Shown here piece by piece: positions 1-13,378 of a DNA stretch of 64,000 bases. This DNA comes from Cryptomeria japonica (Eukaryota; Streptophyta; Pinopsida; Cupressales; Cupressaceae): positions 258,777,386 to 258,841,385 of the forward strand of contig NC_081406.1 of the NCBI RefSeq assembly GCF_030272615.1, read 5' to 3'. The translations under genes and the position numbers were made by a program. The notes under the pieces are model-generated. The model was not told the origin of the DNA. It saw only the letters and a list, made by a program, of their open reading frames with translations, and did no database searches. The stretch's first letter is position 1; each line of letters opens with the position of its first letter.

Positions 1-2680
1 ATGCAATAGGAGTGTATATATAGGTATATACCACCCAAGAGACTAAAGACATAATCAATATGAGGAAAAGATGAAAAAGTTTCTAATTAAACTTAATTAA
101 GTTTGGAAACCTAATATAATTGATTTTTTTTATGGAAAATATAGTAGCTCATTTACCCTAAGACTTATCTCTAATTAGATGGGTAGAAAGGTCAGAAATC
201 TACTTTGGAGGCCTTGGTTATTGGTGTGAAGTATAAATAAAAAAGAAGAGAGGGCAAGAAGAAATATGAAAAATATCTATATCTTATTAGATATGTAAGC
301 CTCTTGAAAAGTTTAAGGAAAATTTTTGGAACTATAATTTAACTAACAACATCGTCTTTTGAAAGAGAGATAATATATTTATAGATGATAAATATATACA
401 ATTTATGATGTTATTTATTACTTTCTTATATACTTCAATCACTTCAACTTAAGAGAGGCTCCAAGTAAGCATGATAATAATATCAATTGGAAGATACTTC
501 TCTCTGCTAAAACACTATGGTATATAAAGTTATATAAGGATCTCACCATCACCAAAGCATGAGGAATAACAATAATCTAGTTTCAATAAGGATAGTGTAA
601 GACCAACAAAATGATAGCAAAGGTGATAGCGATTAGAATTGCCAAAAATAAAATGGAGGATTGGTCCCATTCTCATCCCACAAACAACATGAGGGCACTT
701 TTTCTCTTCAACACACATACACACAACACTCATTTATCAATAGGGAAATAAAGAAATACATTTTACAAGAACAAGCATAGATCAACTAAAATTATCTAAA
801 TCCAAGGCTCATGTTCTATTTCATTTGAAAACAAACAATAATGGAAAGTACTAAGATAAATTTTATCCTCTTAATGAGCTTCATGGATACAGGATTTTTC
901 TCCTCCTTCAAGCTTAAATGTTTTTAAATCTTCTCACACTCTCAACCCTAAATTCTCTTCAAAGAAAAAAAAATTATATAATGAAGAATAAATTGCAAAA
1001 TTCTAAAATGAATGGTTTCAAGGGTTTTCCATGTGACACATAGACACATGGAACACCACATCGGTTTTACCAAATTCCTCACATATCATGAATATAAGGC
1101 ATGAGATTGCACACCCAAAATAGAACGGGTGTGTATACCTTCCATGGAAAAATAATTGTTTAAGTCACTATTCTACATCTACAAGCTTTATAATCCCTCA
1201 CACATAATAACCTCTTACAAGCTCTATTTAATGATCTCATTCATGTGATCGATCCAAAAGCATATAATTTTTTTTGGCATACCATATAACTATACATCCA
1301 AATTTATGTCTACTTAGGATCATATAATAATAGCCTACAACTAAGTTCCAAGACCTCCCAAGTTGTCACAAGTGCATTTCAAGCCAATATTCCAAAGACT
1401 CTTCTTATAGCAAGGACTAATAAGAAAATTTAATACATTAAACTATTAATATTTAAAATTTGTATTAAAATGCCATCTCCACATAAGATATGAGTGTGGA
1501 AGTACATTATACTTCATATTTTTGTCACCTTGGGATCACAAAGATGTATCATGAGTTAAGGAAATCTATCATTTGCTTCCAAAATGAACCAAGTTGTTTA
1601 TCATTGGAAAAAAAATGAATGTCAAATGGTAAAGGCATCTTGGAAGATAATTACATTGGCATGAGGTTTCATTAAATAAAGAGACAACAATATTCGTGTA
1701 TTTATTTCTCAATTACCAAAAAGTGGGAACAAATGTGATTGTATTTTAGATGTTATAGATAAATTAACTAAGTATAAACCTATTTTAGGCTTAAAAATTA
1801 TTTAAGATCAATTTTGAGCTTATCTCATATATTTGTGAAAGAAAATTATTAAATTGTATTGAATGGAAGAAGTAATAATTTTAGATAAAAAATTTGCATC
1901 AAGGTCTTAAACAACCTTGACAACAATTTTTGGTTAATGATTAAATAGTAAATCATATCATCTAGAGACTAATGGGTAATTTAAAATGACAAATTTAATA
2001 TTGTAAGGTATGTTGTGGATCAAAAGCATAAGTAGAAACAATGCCTCTATTGGATAGAATTATTTGATAATTATATTTACCATACTTCTTTAAGAATAGC
2101 TCCATTTTAATCAATATATAATTACAAGTGTAGAACTCGATTTGACTTAGAGGTTGGTCTTGAAATTTGTGTGCATTATCTTTGATAAGAATATGTAATC
2201 ACTAAAAAAATTACTTTTTGATATTTGTTTACTAGTCAAAATTAATATTGTTTTCAAACTAATTTTTATGTGTGTAAAGAAGAAAGATAAAATTATTATA
2301 AAAAAGTAATTAATAATTTTTCTAAAAGTAAGAAAATCAATTTAAATTAAAAATTTATTTCATTGATGAATATATAACTCACAAATTGAAGGCAAACCCC
2401 ACTCTAAATAATATTGAAGTTTTAAACTTACAATTAATATTGTATCTTTCAATTTGCCAATACATTTATACCCCTCAGAAAAATTAATAATTATTTAAAA
2501 CTAATACAATAGAGATATTGAAATAAGTTCCATTACTCATTTCTGCTTTAAATAAATCTAGATAGATGCCATTAACATGGCTAATTTCTAGTTTTAGCTA
2601 CTATTAGCATGACAACCCATTACCCAATATATAGAGAGAAAAACTTTGTAGTAAATAACTAAATGTTAAATCAGATCGCT
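1..2680. repeat. AT-rich spacer, copy A of a segmental duplication
   Basis: No gene is visible. The stretch is collinear with 16768-20936: both begin with the same ATGCAATAGG block and share many matching segments, such as the run around 'GATGGGTAGAAAGGTCA' (178 here, 16943 and 17496 there). Copy A has a single version of a segment that is tandemly doubled in the second copy. It also lacks the 1016-bp inverted-repeat element found at 18998-20013. It probably continues left of base 1. Confidence 0.85.
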
Positions 2681-3190
2681 ATCTTCCTCGCATCCATGGT
2701 GATCTCGAAGACTATCGAGAGACGTCTAAAAGTGTGGTGCATTGGTGTCCATTGTCCCTTGGAGTATTTGCAAGACTTGAGCCTAACATTCTTGTCACTT
2801 TGAATGCACAACCCTTCTCACCTCTTCACCATCTGCCTCTCCCGATATCCTCCCATCAGCAATACCCATAAGGTTTCTGTTGTGGACTTGATTTGCAGCC
2901 CAGGGAGGGAAGTAATAGCAGTTGGAGTCGTGTGCATTCAGGTCCACATTCCTTCGTCGTGATATAATCTCCAACAGTGTCATGCCAAAACTATATATGT
3001 CCGCCTTGGGAGTGATGGCCGGAAGACCGAAGATCCACTCTGGAGCCAAATAACCTCTCGTGCCTCTCGTGGTAGTCACTAGGCAGCTGAAAATCTCTAC
3101 CCACCAGACAAGGGGAACATTTCAACAAAATTTTGGCTACAATCTTCTTGTTCACCATTTTCAAATCTGTGACAACCCCAGCTATTCAAT
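2680..3190 (-). pseudogene. Truncated G-type lectin S-receptor-like kinase pseudogene
   Basis: Minus-strand relic of the gene at 20937-23396. It keeps the kinase activation segment and C-lobe: TTTRGTRGYLAPEW, then KADIYSFGMTLLEI, ending at a stop near 2795. Degenerate C-terminal tail sequence continues down to about 2680. Immediately upstream of the kinase part (about 3100) the sequence jumps to the 5' end of the gene (signal-peptide region and 5' leader, matching 23330-23415). The lectin, S-locus, PAN, transmembrane and N-lobe coding parts are therefore missing. A small deletion near the end also shifts the frame relative to the paralogue. It cannot encode a receptor. Confidence 0.9.
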
Positions 3191-6100
3191 TTAAATTTTG
3201 AAAAAACAAATGCACTAGATAAAAGAGTTTATGTCAAGGTGATATAATTTTTTTCTAATTAGGATAAATAATTAAGAAAAAAAAGTGACGTCAAATGGAA
3301 AGAGTTATATTTCACACGCATCTTTTCAAATTTATTGAAAAGTATATATACATATAAAATAGTTAAAAATATATTTTTGCACTAATGTTTCATGTTATCA
3401 ATATACACAAAAAAAATTGGAGAAAAAAAATAAAATTTATTATATAAAGTGTGACGCCTTGTGTAACTTCAGTTTCAACATTTTATCAACAACTAAATTA
3501 TGGTATTTACTTTATAAGAAAGGGTATTCAAATAATTTTTTATTATTTTTAAAAAATTATAAACATAAAATACACAAAAAATATATACATTTTATTAGTT
3601 TACATCATTTCAAAATTAAAAACATATATTTCACTTTCTATTGATTCAATTTAAAAAGTTGAATCAGCATTGGTCATTTCCTTTATACAAGTGTGACACA
3701 ACTTTGTGCTTTTACCCGCTCACAATCAGGATGACACAATAGAAAGGAAGTTGAGAGCCAAAGATTGAATATATGAACTTGGGAAGTCAGATGGGTGTTC
3801 TGGTCAACAAAGTGTGACTATAGGGTGGCCAAATACTAGAGGATTGCACAACAAGGTTGGTTGTAGGCGTGTCTTTCAATGGATGCTAGGCTTGGATCAA
3901 GGAGTAAGAGAAGTTGGAAGATAAGGGTGTTGTCAAGGAGGATGACACTAGTGGCTGAGTTGAGAAGTGAGTGTATGTCATGGTGTTTTGTTGTGGTGTC
4001 AATGAGAACGATGGAGTCTTGGAGATGCAAAAGCCAGTATAGGGACATTATGCAACATAATATTATGAAGATAGTTCTTAGGTGTTCTATCATGGATAAA
4101 CAACTTAGTGGAAGTCAAGGACTGGGTTCTTCCAATGTGTTGTTAAATATTTAATTTTTTTAGTCGTTGTTATTTAAAACTGCAAGCTCTAAGAAAGCAT
4201 TATGTGTTGCAAGATCACATGATATTTATGTGATATGCCTTCAATTTATAGTGTAACTAGTCCTCTAAAAGTAAGATGATTTTTCATTTTTTATCACTAT
4301 TGTATTAAGATTAATTTGTTTTGGCTATTATTATTTTTTTGTTGTTATAATTATATTTAATATTTCAGATTTATATTTAAATTTTTAAACGTGTTGTAGG
4401 AATAAATGAAAAATGGTGATTTACAAGTTCACTTAGATCTACATATTTTAATGTAATAAAAAATCTATACTTTTTATCTATTATATATTTAAGTATTTGT
4501 ACATCTTCAAATGAAAGTGCAGGCTATTTTATCCTAATCTTTTGAATTTATTATCAATTAAAATCTTAATAAATTTAAAATAGTTATTTGAGTCATCAAC
4601 ATGACATAAAGCTTGCTTTGTTGTTGGCATTGACATTACTCTTTTTGTAGGATGAGTACCACTTTTTTCATCTTATTTTGTATTTGTTTGTGTTCTCATT
4701 ACCACACATAGTTTTAGATTTTTTTTTATATTTTAGAATGTAAGAAATTTTTTTGATATGGATGAAAATATTTCTCTTGTTCACTCTAATCATGTCACAT
4801 TTTTTTTTGGAGATAAAATCATAAGCTAGTGTATTTTGAATCTAAGTTTTTTTCTTTTTTGCAAAGATGTCTTTTCTTCCCACACTTTAAGTTTTTTTTC
4901 TTGTTCGAGCATTTCTCTTTTTATACCTCATAAATTTTAGTTAACCTTTTTGTCATTAAACAATACGATTCTTATAAATGAAGATATAATGGAAAATTAG
5001 AAAAAAAGTAACAAATGCAAAATTGAAAAATTAAGAGTCAACACATGTGATATTAGGGTTAAAGAGAACAGTTATATTTAGCAATTAGACATTTATTATT
5101 AGATATTCATATTTGCAAAAAATATCCATCATCATAATGCTTAGGACTTTCCACATCTTATTGTTTGTCTAGCACTATTGTTAAATTAACTTAAAAATTT
5201 GAGTAAGCCAGATCATTCAACATCGTGCACATAGATCTATTTTTCTTTACATTCTAGGTTGCATATTCTTGTTGATAATTATAGATGTTATTATGCCTAG
5301 AGTAGGGCAACAATGTGTCAATTAGATAGGGTTGTGACTTTATTAGACACTTATAAAGGTATTAGATAAATATGTAACCACTTAGAGAAGACAATACCAT
5401 AGGACATGATCATGTACATGCTACCTTCTCTAACAATATTGTACCAAAATACATAACCTTTAAAAAATAGGCACAATCTTTCTTCCCACATTTAAATAAA
5501 TTGTATTTTTTCTTAAAAGTAAATAATTTCAATATCAAATCTATAATTTTTACTCTTGAATATCTTATTGAATACTTTATTAGTCTAAAAAGAACAACTT
5601 GAACTACATCTACACATCAATTTATTTTCGTTTATAACATCCATAAATAAATTGAGATTCAAGATATAGCCTTTCATTAAGTTAATTAAGGTGAAATAAA
5701 TAAATGCATATAATTAAAAATGATAATTTAAATGTCTAGAATAATTTTCTTTTTTTAAATGAAGGGATTATAAATTATTTAGTTTTAAGTACAACAATGA
5801 AGAATAATTTGATGTAATAAATTTTTATATTATTATGTATGAATAAATTCAAGATTGTAATATGAAAATTAATTGAGACATTTTGTATAGATTTATAATG
5901 ATCCTTTGTAGGTCAATTTTGTGACTATAGATAAATTTTGGAAGTCATGGATCTCCCTTATAACAGGCAAATCTAAACTAGTTGAGTTTGTGCATTAGAT
6001 CTAACATATTTACCTTGAGTTTTACTTTTGCTTATCGTTAGGATTCATGGTATTAAAAATAATTGGGAAATTAATTGAATTACAAAGGTCTATTTCTCCT

Positions 6101-6875
6101 AAGTTGGCCACTTTTATTATGTTGGCTCTCAAAATAGTATACATCATGACTCTAAATAATGCACACAAAACCCAGACCTAGGGATATATGTTGAGCTAGA
6201 ATATAGGGGTGAGAATCAATATTAGACTATAAAGAGTTAGAGGCCAAGAAATAGGAGTGGGTTTCTCTTTCACATTTTTGGTTGTATACTTGACCAAAGG
6301 GATGATCTTAGAGGTCAAAAAAAGATCAGCAATAAAAAAAATGCTTTCAAAATACTATAAGCAAAATCAAAATATTTATTTAACAATGCTCACATTATAC
6401 AACACAACACATAGATGAAGTAATACAACTTAAGGGTAAATATTTTTCATTTAAAGAAATTTTGTCTAAATTTAGATAAATTATATATAAACACAAGGGT
6501 TCTTGGGCCTTTTGGATATAACAACATAATTAATTTGGCCTCAAAATATCCTAGAAATGAATAGTATGCTAAATTATAAAAAAAAAAAAGTTATTTTCAA
6601 AACCTTACAAATTTTCTTTGGTATCTAAGATAAAATAAAAAATTTAATTTAACTTTCTCAATCACTCTAAACTCAATAGAGAGCTTATATCCTCCATAAG
6701 AAACAACTATAATATATTTGTAATGGACAACTTAGAAAATGAACCCACCCAAAATATAGTATTTCTTTTGTACATTTTTAATTCTCTAGATCACTTAAGA
6801 TTGGAAGACAAAAACATACTCATGTTCTTTGAAAAATGATAGATCTACACTTCCATTTTTTTAAAAAAAGATAAT
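3190..6875. other. AT-rich intergenic region with one inverted-repeat element end
   Basis: No coding sequence is convincing; small open frames at 3417-3644 and 3879-4154 are low-complexity or lack any family motif. The duplication with the second copy stops at about 3190. At about 3597-3715 the sequence matches, in reverse complement, the left end of the 18998-20013 element (shared TTTACATCATTTCAAAATT and the terminal AGTGTGACAC...TTTTACCC). That marks a partial or divergent copy of the same family. Nothing else was recognised. Confidence 0.6.
3597..3715 (-). mobile_element. Terminal fragment of a TIR element (same family as 18998-20013)
   Basis: The right-hand 119 bases end in AGTGTGACACAACTTTGTGC followed by TTTTACCC. 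This is the reverse complement of the left terminus of the element at 18998. No matching left terminus was found upstream, so it is a fragment or a strongly decayed copy. It lies about 400 bases from the breakpoint of the segmental duplication. Confidence 0.6.
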
Positions 6876-8536
6876 TGTTGGCATTGTGTTGTCATTGATG
6901 TCAACCGGTATGGGATGACTATCGACAAAAGAGATGTTTGTGCAACACTATCATGGAGTATAGGATGAGATATCTTTTGATATCACCTTGTGTTGCAGAA
7001 CACCGGTAAGGTAAGGAAGAGAATGGCATTCAGAGTAATGACCACTGGTGTCACCGGTACCCAAGTTAGTGCCTAACTTGTGTGGATGGAATGATAAGGT
7101 TACCGGTACCGGTACAGTGTATCATCTATAAGGAAAGGATGTCAATGTGAGCATTGTTAACAGGTAAGTGAATAAGCAGGATGATCAAGGTGCTTGAGCT
7201 GTTGTTTGTGTTGAAGAGGCAAAATGTTACCTTAATCACATCAACATCAGAGGAGAAGAATGAACAAGTCACCGACATACTATGAGGTTACAGAACAACA
7301 TGACTCCCATCGGATGAAGAATACAGTCACCATGTGAATAGATGACTGACAGTGAATGTGCCCACACTGGATCACATGTGCCTGTTTGAAGATGTGTTGC
7401 ACAAACAAGAAAGTTGCATGAGTGCATTACAGGATGCAAAAGATAAGGTGTCACTCCATCGGTAAGTGCAGCTTATCTCCTATCATGCAAAATGTGCATC
7501 ATAGTTCCATGAGATAAGGTAGATGAGGCAAAGGCAGATGTTTGAAGGCTCACACCAGATCTACCAGTGAAACGAAGGAATGCCTCAAGTGGATGAAATC
7601 AGGGTTATGCACTGACCAACAGAGAAGTCTTGTTGGGATGTTGGTGCAGTTAAAGTTTTTTGGGGTTTGTCTCCTTGACAAATTGGTTCAAATATGATCC
7701 AGTTTGATGATGAAGAAGGCAAAGTGGAGTACCTAGAAATAGAGAATGAAACCGGCATGCAAATCCCTTAGATAGAATCCACTAAAGGTTGATGACATGA
7801 TGTCATCAAGATGGCTACTGGTAAGCATGCAAACCGGTAAGGAAGCAAAGAGGCTAAGAGATGTGCTTCTGCCTGATGAGAATGAGCATGCTATGGATTG
7901 ACATGTCTGGCGACCGATTAAGGTGTACTACTGGCAGTTCAGAAAAGAGAAGACATGAAAGATAATCGATAAAGTGTGAGATACTGATAGGGTTAGTGAA
8001 CTAACAGGAAGGAAGAGTTGGTTGAGTGGTTGGTCGTTGTCTTGTTCATACTGACACAAATGATCTAGCAAAGGTGGAGGTCCATGTGGATGCCAAAAAG
8101 AGATAAAGTGGCAAGCTCGTAGAGGTTGGTGAAGTGTCATGTAGGGATAGGTGTCTTTACAGGTGTGCATTTAATACAGATCTCGTGATTTGTGGATCGA
8201 ACCAGAGGAGTGCAGCTCGAGGAAGAATGAATGATAGAGAAAAATCCGAGAGTTGTTGGCACCTGGATCGATGCAAGGAAATCAAATTGTGAGAAGACCT
8301 CAAGAAGGAAACAACAAAGATATTAATGGCATTTTGATAGATGCAGGTCGAGGTACTGGGCCCTATTTTCTATATTTGGAAAGTGTTTTAGAAGGCACGT
8401 TAATGGTGGTGATGAGCAATCTGTTGTCTAGGCGATCAGATCGGATAAGATCTAATTATATTTGGTTTGCCTCAAGGTTGATAAGGAAACCCTAACTGCC
8501 TGAGATTTGAATTGGCTTTTGGCGATTAAACCAGGT

Positions 8537-8545
8537 TATAAATAA
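8537..8545 (+). promoter_or_regulatory. TATA-like box of the 5' LTR
   Basis: TATAAATAA lies about 900 bases before the LTR end and is conserved at 15688-15696 in the 3' LTR. It is the best candidate for the U3 promoter; the transcription start itself cannot be read. Confidence 0.45.
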
Positions 8546-9020
8546 GGAAGCCAAAATCATTGATGGTTGCTGTTGGATAGAAGAAGATAGAGTTGCTAAG
8601 AAGTGTGTGAGTGGTGCATGAGAGAGATAGATCAGTCAAAGAGAAAATAGCTAAGGATAGCAGTGACTAAGGGAGTGAAGGTTAAACTGATGATAGGGTT
8701 TAACAGAGGGTTAACCGGTATGGCAGCTAGAGTGCATCTGAGGAGATAATCAGTAGGAACTTGTACCAGAAGGAAGATAGTTGAGAGAACTGAAGAGAAA
8801 AGAAGTGAAGAGGAGATCCAGCAAAGTAGAGGTGAACCGGTAGAGTTTACCGACAGTACATCAGCAGATGAGAGTAGCAGAAGAGTGAGTCGATGCAGTA
8901 GAGAAGGTGTCTCATCGACAGAGTGAGGTATATGAAATGGCTACAAGATTCACTTGTAATGGTATGACTAATTTTGTATGAGAAGCTATTATTGTGATCA
9001 TTAAGTTGTAACTCGGTGTA

Positions 9021-9170
9021 GGGGTTGTAGCTCCTTTGGGTTGGTTCGCATAAACTAGCAGGGGTTGTAGCTCCTTTGGGTTGTAGCCCATAAATCAGTT
9101 AGGGGTTGGTTCTCCTTGGGTTGGTGCCCTAAATTAGGGGTTGTAGCTCCTTGGGTTGGTACCCTAAACA
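9021..9170 (+). repeat. Tandem repeat of about 40 bp within the 5' LTR
   Basis: Four units start with AGGGGTTGTAGCTCC or a close variant (about 9021, 9061, 9102, 9137). The third unit reads GGTTGGTTCTCC, and spacing is 35-41 bases. The same array is at about 16187-16336 in the 3' LTR. Confidence 0.8.
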
Positions 9171-9445
9171 TTGTAACAAAGTTTTCATTGTGAGGCTGGA
9201 TTGGAGCAGTAGACTCCAGCAACATTGCTCACCGAGGTTTTTCCCATCTTGGGTTTTCCTCGTACATACTAGTGTTATATGATGTCTCTTTGTGTGAATG
9301 CATTTGTGACTAGTCTCCCCACTAACCGATAAGTCTACATTGTGTTAGATCCCATAACCGGTATACTCACATAATTCAGTTAAAGGGAAAAAGTTTGAGA
9401 ACCACTGATTCACCTCCCTTTGAGTGGTGCATTGTGTCTAACAAT

Positions 9446-9458
9446 TGGTATCAGAGCC
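9446..9458 (+). promoter_or_regulatory. Primer-binding site (initiator tRNA-Met)
   Basis: TGGTATCAGAGCC lies two bases after the 5' LTR. It is the usual minus-strand primer site of plant Ty1/copia elements. Confidence 0.88.
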
Positions 9459-9516
9459 TAGGTACCCTGTTTATCAAGCTTTCTCTCACTTGGGTAGATT
9501 CTGGCTTAAGGACACA

Positions 9517-11508
9517 ATGGTCTATCTAATGTCAATCCCTGCTCCAGTCTTTGATGGCTCAAACTATTCTATTTAGAGTTGTAGAATGGAACTCTACTTG
9601 TCCTCTCTAGGGTTTGATGTATGGATTTCGGTTGTTAATGGTCTCCCTAGGAATGTTTGTTCACCCAGCGACTCTAAAGAAGAAAGAAGATGCATGTGTA
9701 ATGAAGAAGCCATGAAGGCCATATTTAGTGGGCTCACCAGTGATGTTTCTTCACAAGTGGATAAATGCAGATCGATAAAGAGTCTATGGGATAAATGAAA
9801 GAAGCTTTATGGAAATGAACCCTGCACCATTGGATCAGTTTGTGTGAGTGAGAAGAATGAGGTAGCAGACACATGCACAGATGACAGAGGCAGATTAGAT
9901 TGTTGCAGTAGCAATGATGAAGAAGGAACTCATCTCTTCATGGCACAAGAATCTAAAGATGAGGTGCACACATCTAAAAGTGATAAGGAAAATGGATCCC
10001 ATTGATTTGATGTGTTTGGCAGTGATGATGAAGAAGAAGGAGACAAGGCAAATAGATCTAGCCATCAAGATCTATTTGATAGTGAAGGTGAAGAAGAAGA
10101 TGAAGCAGAAGTTGATCTTGAAGGAGAGCTTGTAAATGCACTTGAAGAACTCAACAGAGTAAGAAAGGAATACAAGCTATTCAAGAATGCTGCTATAGTG
10201 GAGCAGAATCGGTTGACAAAATGCCTTGAAGAATCTGAGAAATGCTTCTTAGAGTTGAAGTCTCAAGAAGAAGGCACCAAGGAGTGTCGATGTAATGATC
10301 TAGCATCTGTGCTAGAAGTTAAAGATAAAGAATATCTGCAGCTGGTTGGAGAAATGGAGATTCTCCAAAATGACCTTCAGAAATGTCAAGATGAGTTCAA
10401 GGTAAGAATCCAGTTTGATGGCAGTAGTGATGCCTTGGATAAAATGTTGAAGAAGAAAAAGCATGCCAAGGACACTAAAGTTTTAGAAAGTGGTACCAGT
10501 GAATGGTCCACTAGCAAGAATATCCCTCACAATGACATTTTGTTTATCTCCTCAAATGGAGAAAATAAGGGATATACCATCTCAGTTAGAAATTCTCCCT
10601 AGAAGAAGGTTGACCTAAATACAACTGGTGAAGACTTGCAGACAATAATGAAGACTGGTGTTGCAAGAAGGAGGAACAACGCAGATGCCAAAGGGAAAGG
10701 GAAGATGGGAGAAGACAATTTCATCGGAAGCAAGAACATGAGAAGACATCAAGGAAGACCTCCTACCAGTAGAAGACAAGGAAGTGCTACCGCCCACAAG
10801 GCAAAGCAAGTGTGGGAGGAGAAGAGACTAGATGGACGGACTACAAAGAATGGACAACCAAGGATCCATCCTCAAAGAAGGAGAAATGGAGATGCTAGAC
10901 CGGTAATATCTCTCCATGCATGGCATAATAAATTTGTAAGTCATATGCAATCCTTTACTAGTTATTGCTTTGCATGTAATGGCCATGGTCATAGGGAAGA
11001 AGAATGTAGAAAGAGATCTAAAAGGAATAATATAGGATCGCATAGACATCATGCATATGAGAAAAATGTATCCAAGAGTAGATACATGCATGTCCCCTCT
11101 CCAAGTTATGCAAATATTGTTTGTCATAACTGCAATGGAATTGGCCATAGAGTGTTTGATTGCAGGAAGAGGAACTTGCAGTCATATGGAGGTCAGAACA
11201 AAAACTATGCTCTGTAGAAAAGTGGATATAGATCATATGGAAGTCAGAGGCTTGCATGGAACAAGAGGAGAAATGTCCCTGTAGGAGCAAGAGGTCCACC
11301 GGTTTCAGTTGTTAGTCACAACAACATGACCAGAAGCAGACAGTCAAACCGGTATGTCAAGAGATTCCCAAATCATGAAGTTGGGATGGATGTTGTGTGC
11401 TATTATAGCACTACTTCCGATTGTGAGGTAGAATCAAGAAATGGAAGGACCCATCAGCAAAAGAAGGAAATACCTGCTCCCAAGCCTAAAAAATGGGAAG
11501 AAGATTGA
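9517..11508 (+). pseudogene. Gag-like polyprotein, interrupted by stops
   Basis: One reading frame of about 664 codons starts at ATG 9517 and is broken by in-frame stops near 9574, 9796, 10007, 10600 and 11215, with no frameshift. The N-terminus (PVFDGSNYS...MELYLSSLGFDVW) is the typical copia Gag start. The middle (about 10012-10600) is very acidic (GEEEDEAEVDLEGE), then a likely coiled coil (EELNRVRKEYKLF...). A basic segment leads to two CCHC zinc knuckles, CFACNGHGHREEEC (about 10966) and CHNCNGIGHRVFDC (about 11122). Such paired knuckles bind packaged RNA in the family. After 11508 no protease or polymerase follows. The role is inferred from domain order. Confidence 0.82.
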
Positions 11509-12289
11509 GACCAAGCAGGTATGGAGGAAGAAGGCCATGGATCGGTATTGTGCATTCATTGCACAAGTGATATCTCCTAAGGCCTAAAGGAGATGCAGGA
11601 TCTAAGGTGGAGTAATACACTGAACTTATCATTCACCCCCTCAGAGAAGAAGGATACTTGGAAGAACAAGGTCCTATCGGTATGATGGATGAATATGAGA
11701 TGATAAGTGTGTATAGAGGTTGCCTTGACTACACACCTACAAATGAAAGTTGGATTCACTACTGCATGCGTCAATGGATGGAGATTAACAATTAGAATCA
11801 AATTTAAGGTTACAAAAAAATTCAAGATTCACCGGAAGGTTCTCCAGTAGTGATAGTGGATTGATATAGGAAACCAGTATGTGCAGGATGTTACTAGCAT
11901 GATTGCTATCAGGCACTTGCAGGCTATGTAAGACAATGAGAATAGAGATCATTGCATTAGCCCCGGTATTATGGAATGTGGATTTTATGTCTCAGGTGGT
12001 ATTGGAAAAGACTCGAATGACATATGTTGGCTCGAAGGTTGATCATGCATGCTCACATGTTTTTGAGCTAATCGGTTTAATCTATGAATTGATGACGACA
12101 TTGTATGGCATTGTGTACATCCAGGATCATGTCATAGGTTGTGGTGAAGTAATGGAGATGAAATATTATTAGATGATCAAATATGCACAGTTCGACTGGT
12201 ATATGGAGATGATTGGAGTCTCAGTATTGGACTTGACTAGAGATGAGGACCTGAGATGTATGGCTCAGGGGGAGTTTTATTAGGATAAA
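11509..12289 (+). other. Internal region of the large copia element without coding sequence
   Basis: It follows the gag frame and contains no pol motif in any frame (no protease DSGA, no integrase HHCC, no YVDD). It may be residual spacer or strongly decayed sequence. It ends where an LTR-like insertion starts. Confidence 0.55.
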
Positions 12290-13378
12290 TGGTGGACAAA
12301 TGAGAGGGGGGGGGCAAATCAATTGTCAATAGATTATATTAATCAAACCACTTTATAACCTTTAACCTGAGCACATAAACATTGAATACTAGAATAGTAG
12401 AAACAGATACTGGTAAGCAATAAAACTTAAGAATGAAACAGAGAATTAACACAATGCAACCATACCACATAACACCATGATTTGTACGTGGAAAACTCAG
12501 TAAAGGGAAAAACCACAGTGGGAAGCCAATGATACTTTTGCAGAAAGTATGTGATACAATAAGGGGCCTACACATGTAGGAAAGCACACTGCCTAGAGTG
12601 TACTGCTCATTACAAAGGAGTGTGACTGACTATAGAGAGGTTATAACCACCTCAAGATAATTGGACAACAATCTAGAAGAATGAACTACCAAAGATAACA
12701 TCTACCATGCCTGATTCCCATCCTGGTTAAGATCAATACCGGAGACCTTTGACATCTTACTTAAACCCAGTTTGATCACCTATGATTGACCAACTCTCCT
12801 TCGCATATGATATTTCATTCCATGACAATGATATTACATTTCATTTCCATACCATGATCTATAATGAGATCTTACATCAATTTATACAAACCCTAAATCC
12901 TAAACCAATTAGGTCAGCCACCTAAAAGATATTACAATAAAATCATTACATACATCCATATTACAATGATATGACATGTCGGCTTTAGACCAAAACAACA
13001 TTAACCAATCCATAAATCATCTCAGTAACGTATAGAGAACACGTTAACATGATACCAATCCATAACCTAGATAGGTACCGGACCTAATCTGGGTCCACCA
13101 CACCAAAGAGATGTCTTCAATCAATCGAGGCATGATTAAGGATCATCTTTTGCATCCTGAATTCCATCTAGAAGCTGCACCAAAACCACTTATGCATCCT
13201 GTCAAAGATTCTCAGTAAAAGCTCTTTCGGTTAAACCTTAAACCCTTACCGGTTACAACACAAGATCTTCTACCGATAACCAAAACCTATCTGTCGGTAA
13301 CCAACCAAAACATCTAGTGTTGAGATCAATGACAAAACATCAATGCAACACATAATAAATTCCTCCATAGTGCCAACA
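12290..13378 (-). mobile_element. Nested LTR, same family as the solo LTR at 47003-48230
   Basis: It begins TGGTGGAC and ends GCCAACA. It matches 47003-48230 in the same orientation at several points: GTACGTGGAAAAC with AAAGGGAAAAACCA, the block around TGCTCAT.ACAAAGGAGT, CATCCTGAAT...CTAGAAGC.GCACC, and the end AACACATAAT.AATTCCTCC. In minus orientation it reads TGTTGG...CCA, a copia-like LTR. The flanks (ATAAA and AGTTC) are not a target duplication, so it may have been reshaped after insertion. A G-run (about 12304-12314) lies near its start. Confidence 0.72.

Larger units (their letters stand above)
6876..9443 (+). repeat. 5' LTR of the large copia-type element
   Basis: 2568 bp, TG...CA ends. 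Rich in the tetramer/pentamer CCGG/CCGGT. It contains a TATA-like TATAAATAA at 8537-8545 and a fourfold tandem repeat near its 3' end (9021-9170). Confidence 0.88.

Noticed and set aside
3417-4154. Two small plus-strand open frames (75 and 91 codons)
   Set aside because: The first is Lys/Ile/Phe low-complexity from AT-rich DNA; the second has no recognisable feature and overlaps an opposing frame.
7269-8495. Short open frames within the 5' LTR of the large element (and their twins in the 3' LTR)
   Set aside because: They lie inside LTRs, differ between the two LTRs and have no family features.
11018-11299. Minus-strand and shifted frames over the zinc-knuckle region
   Set aside because: Shadows of the gag frame, which explains the composition fully.
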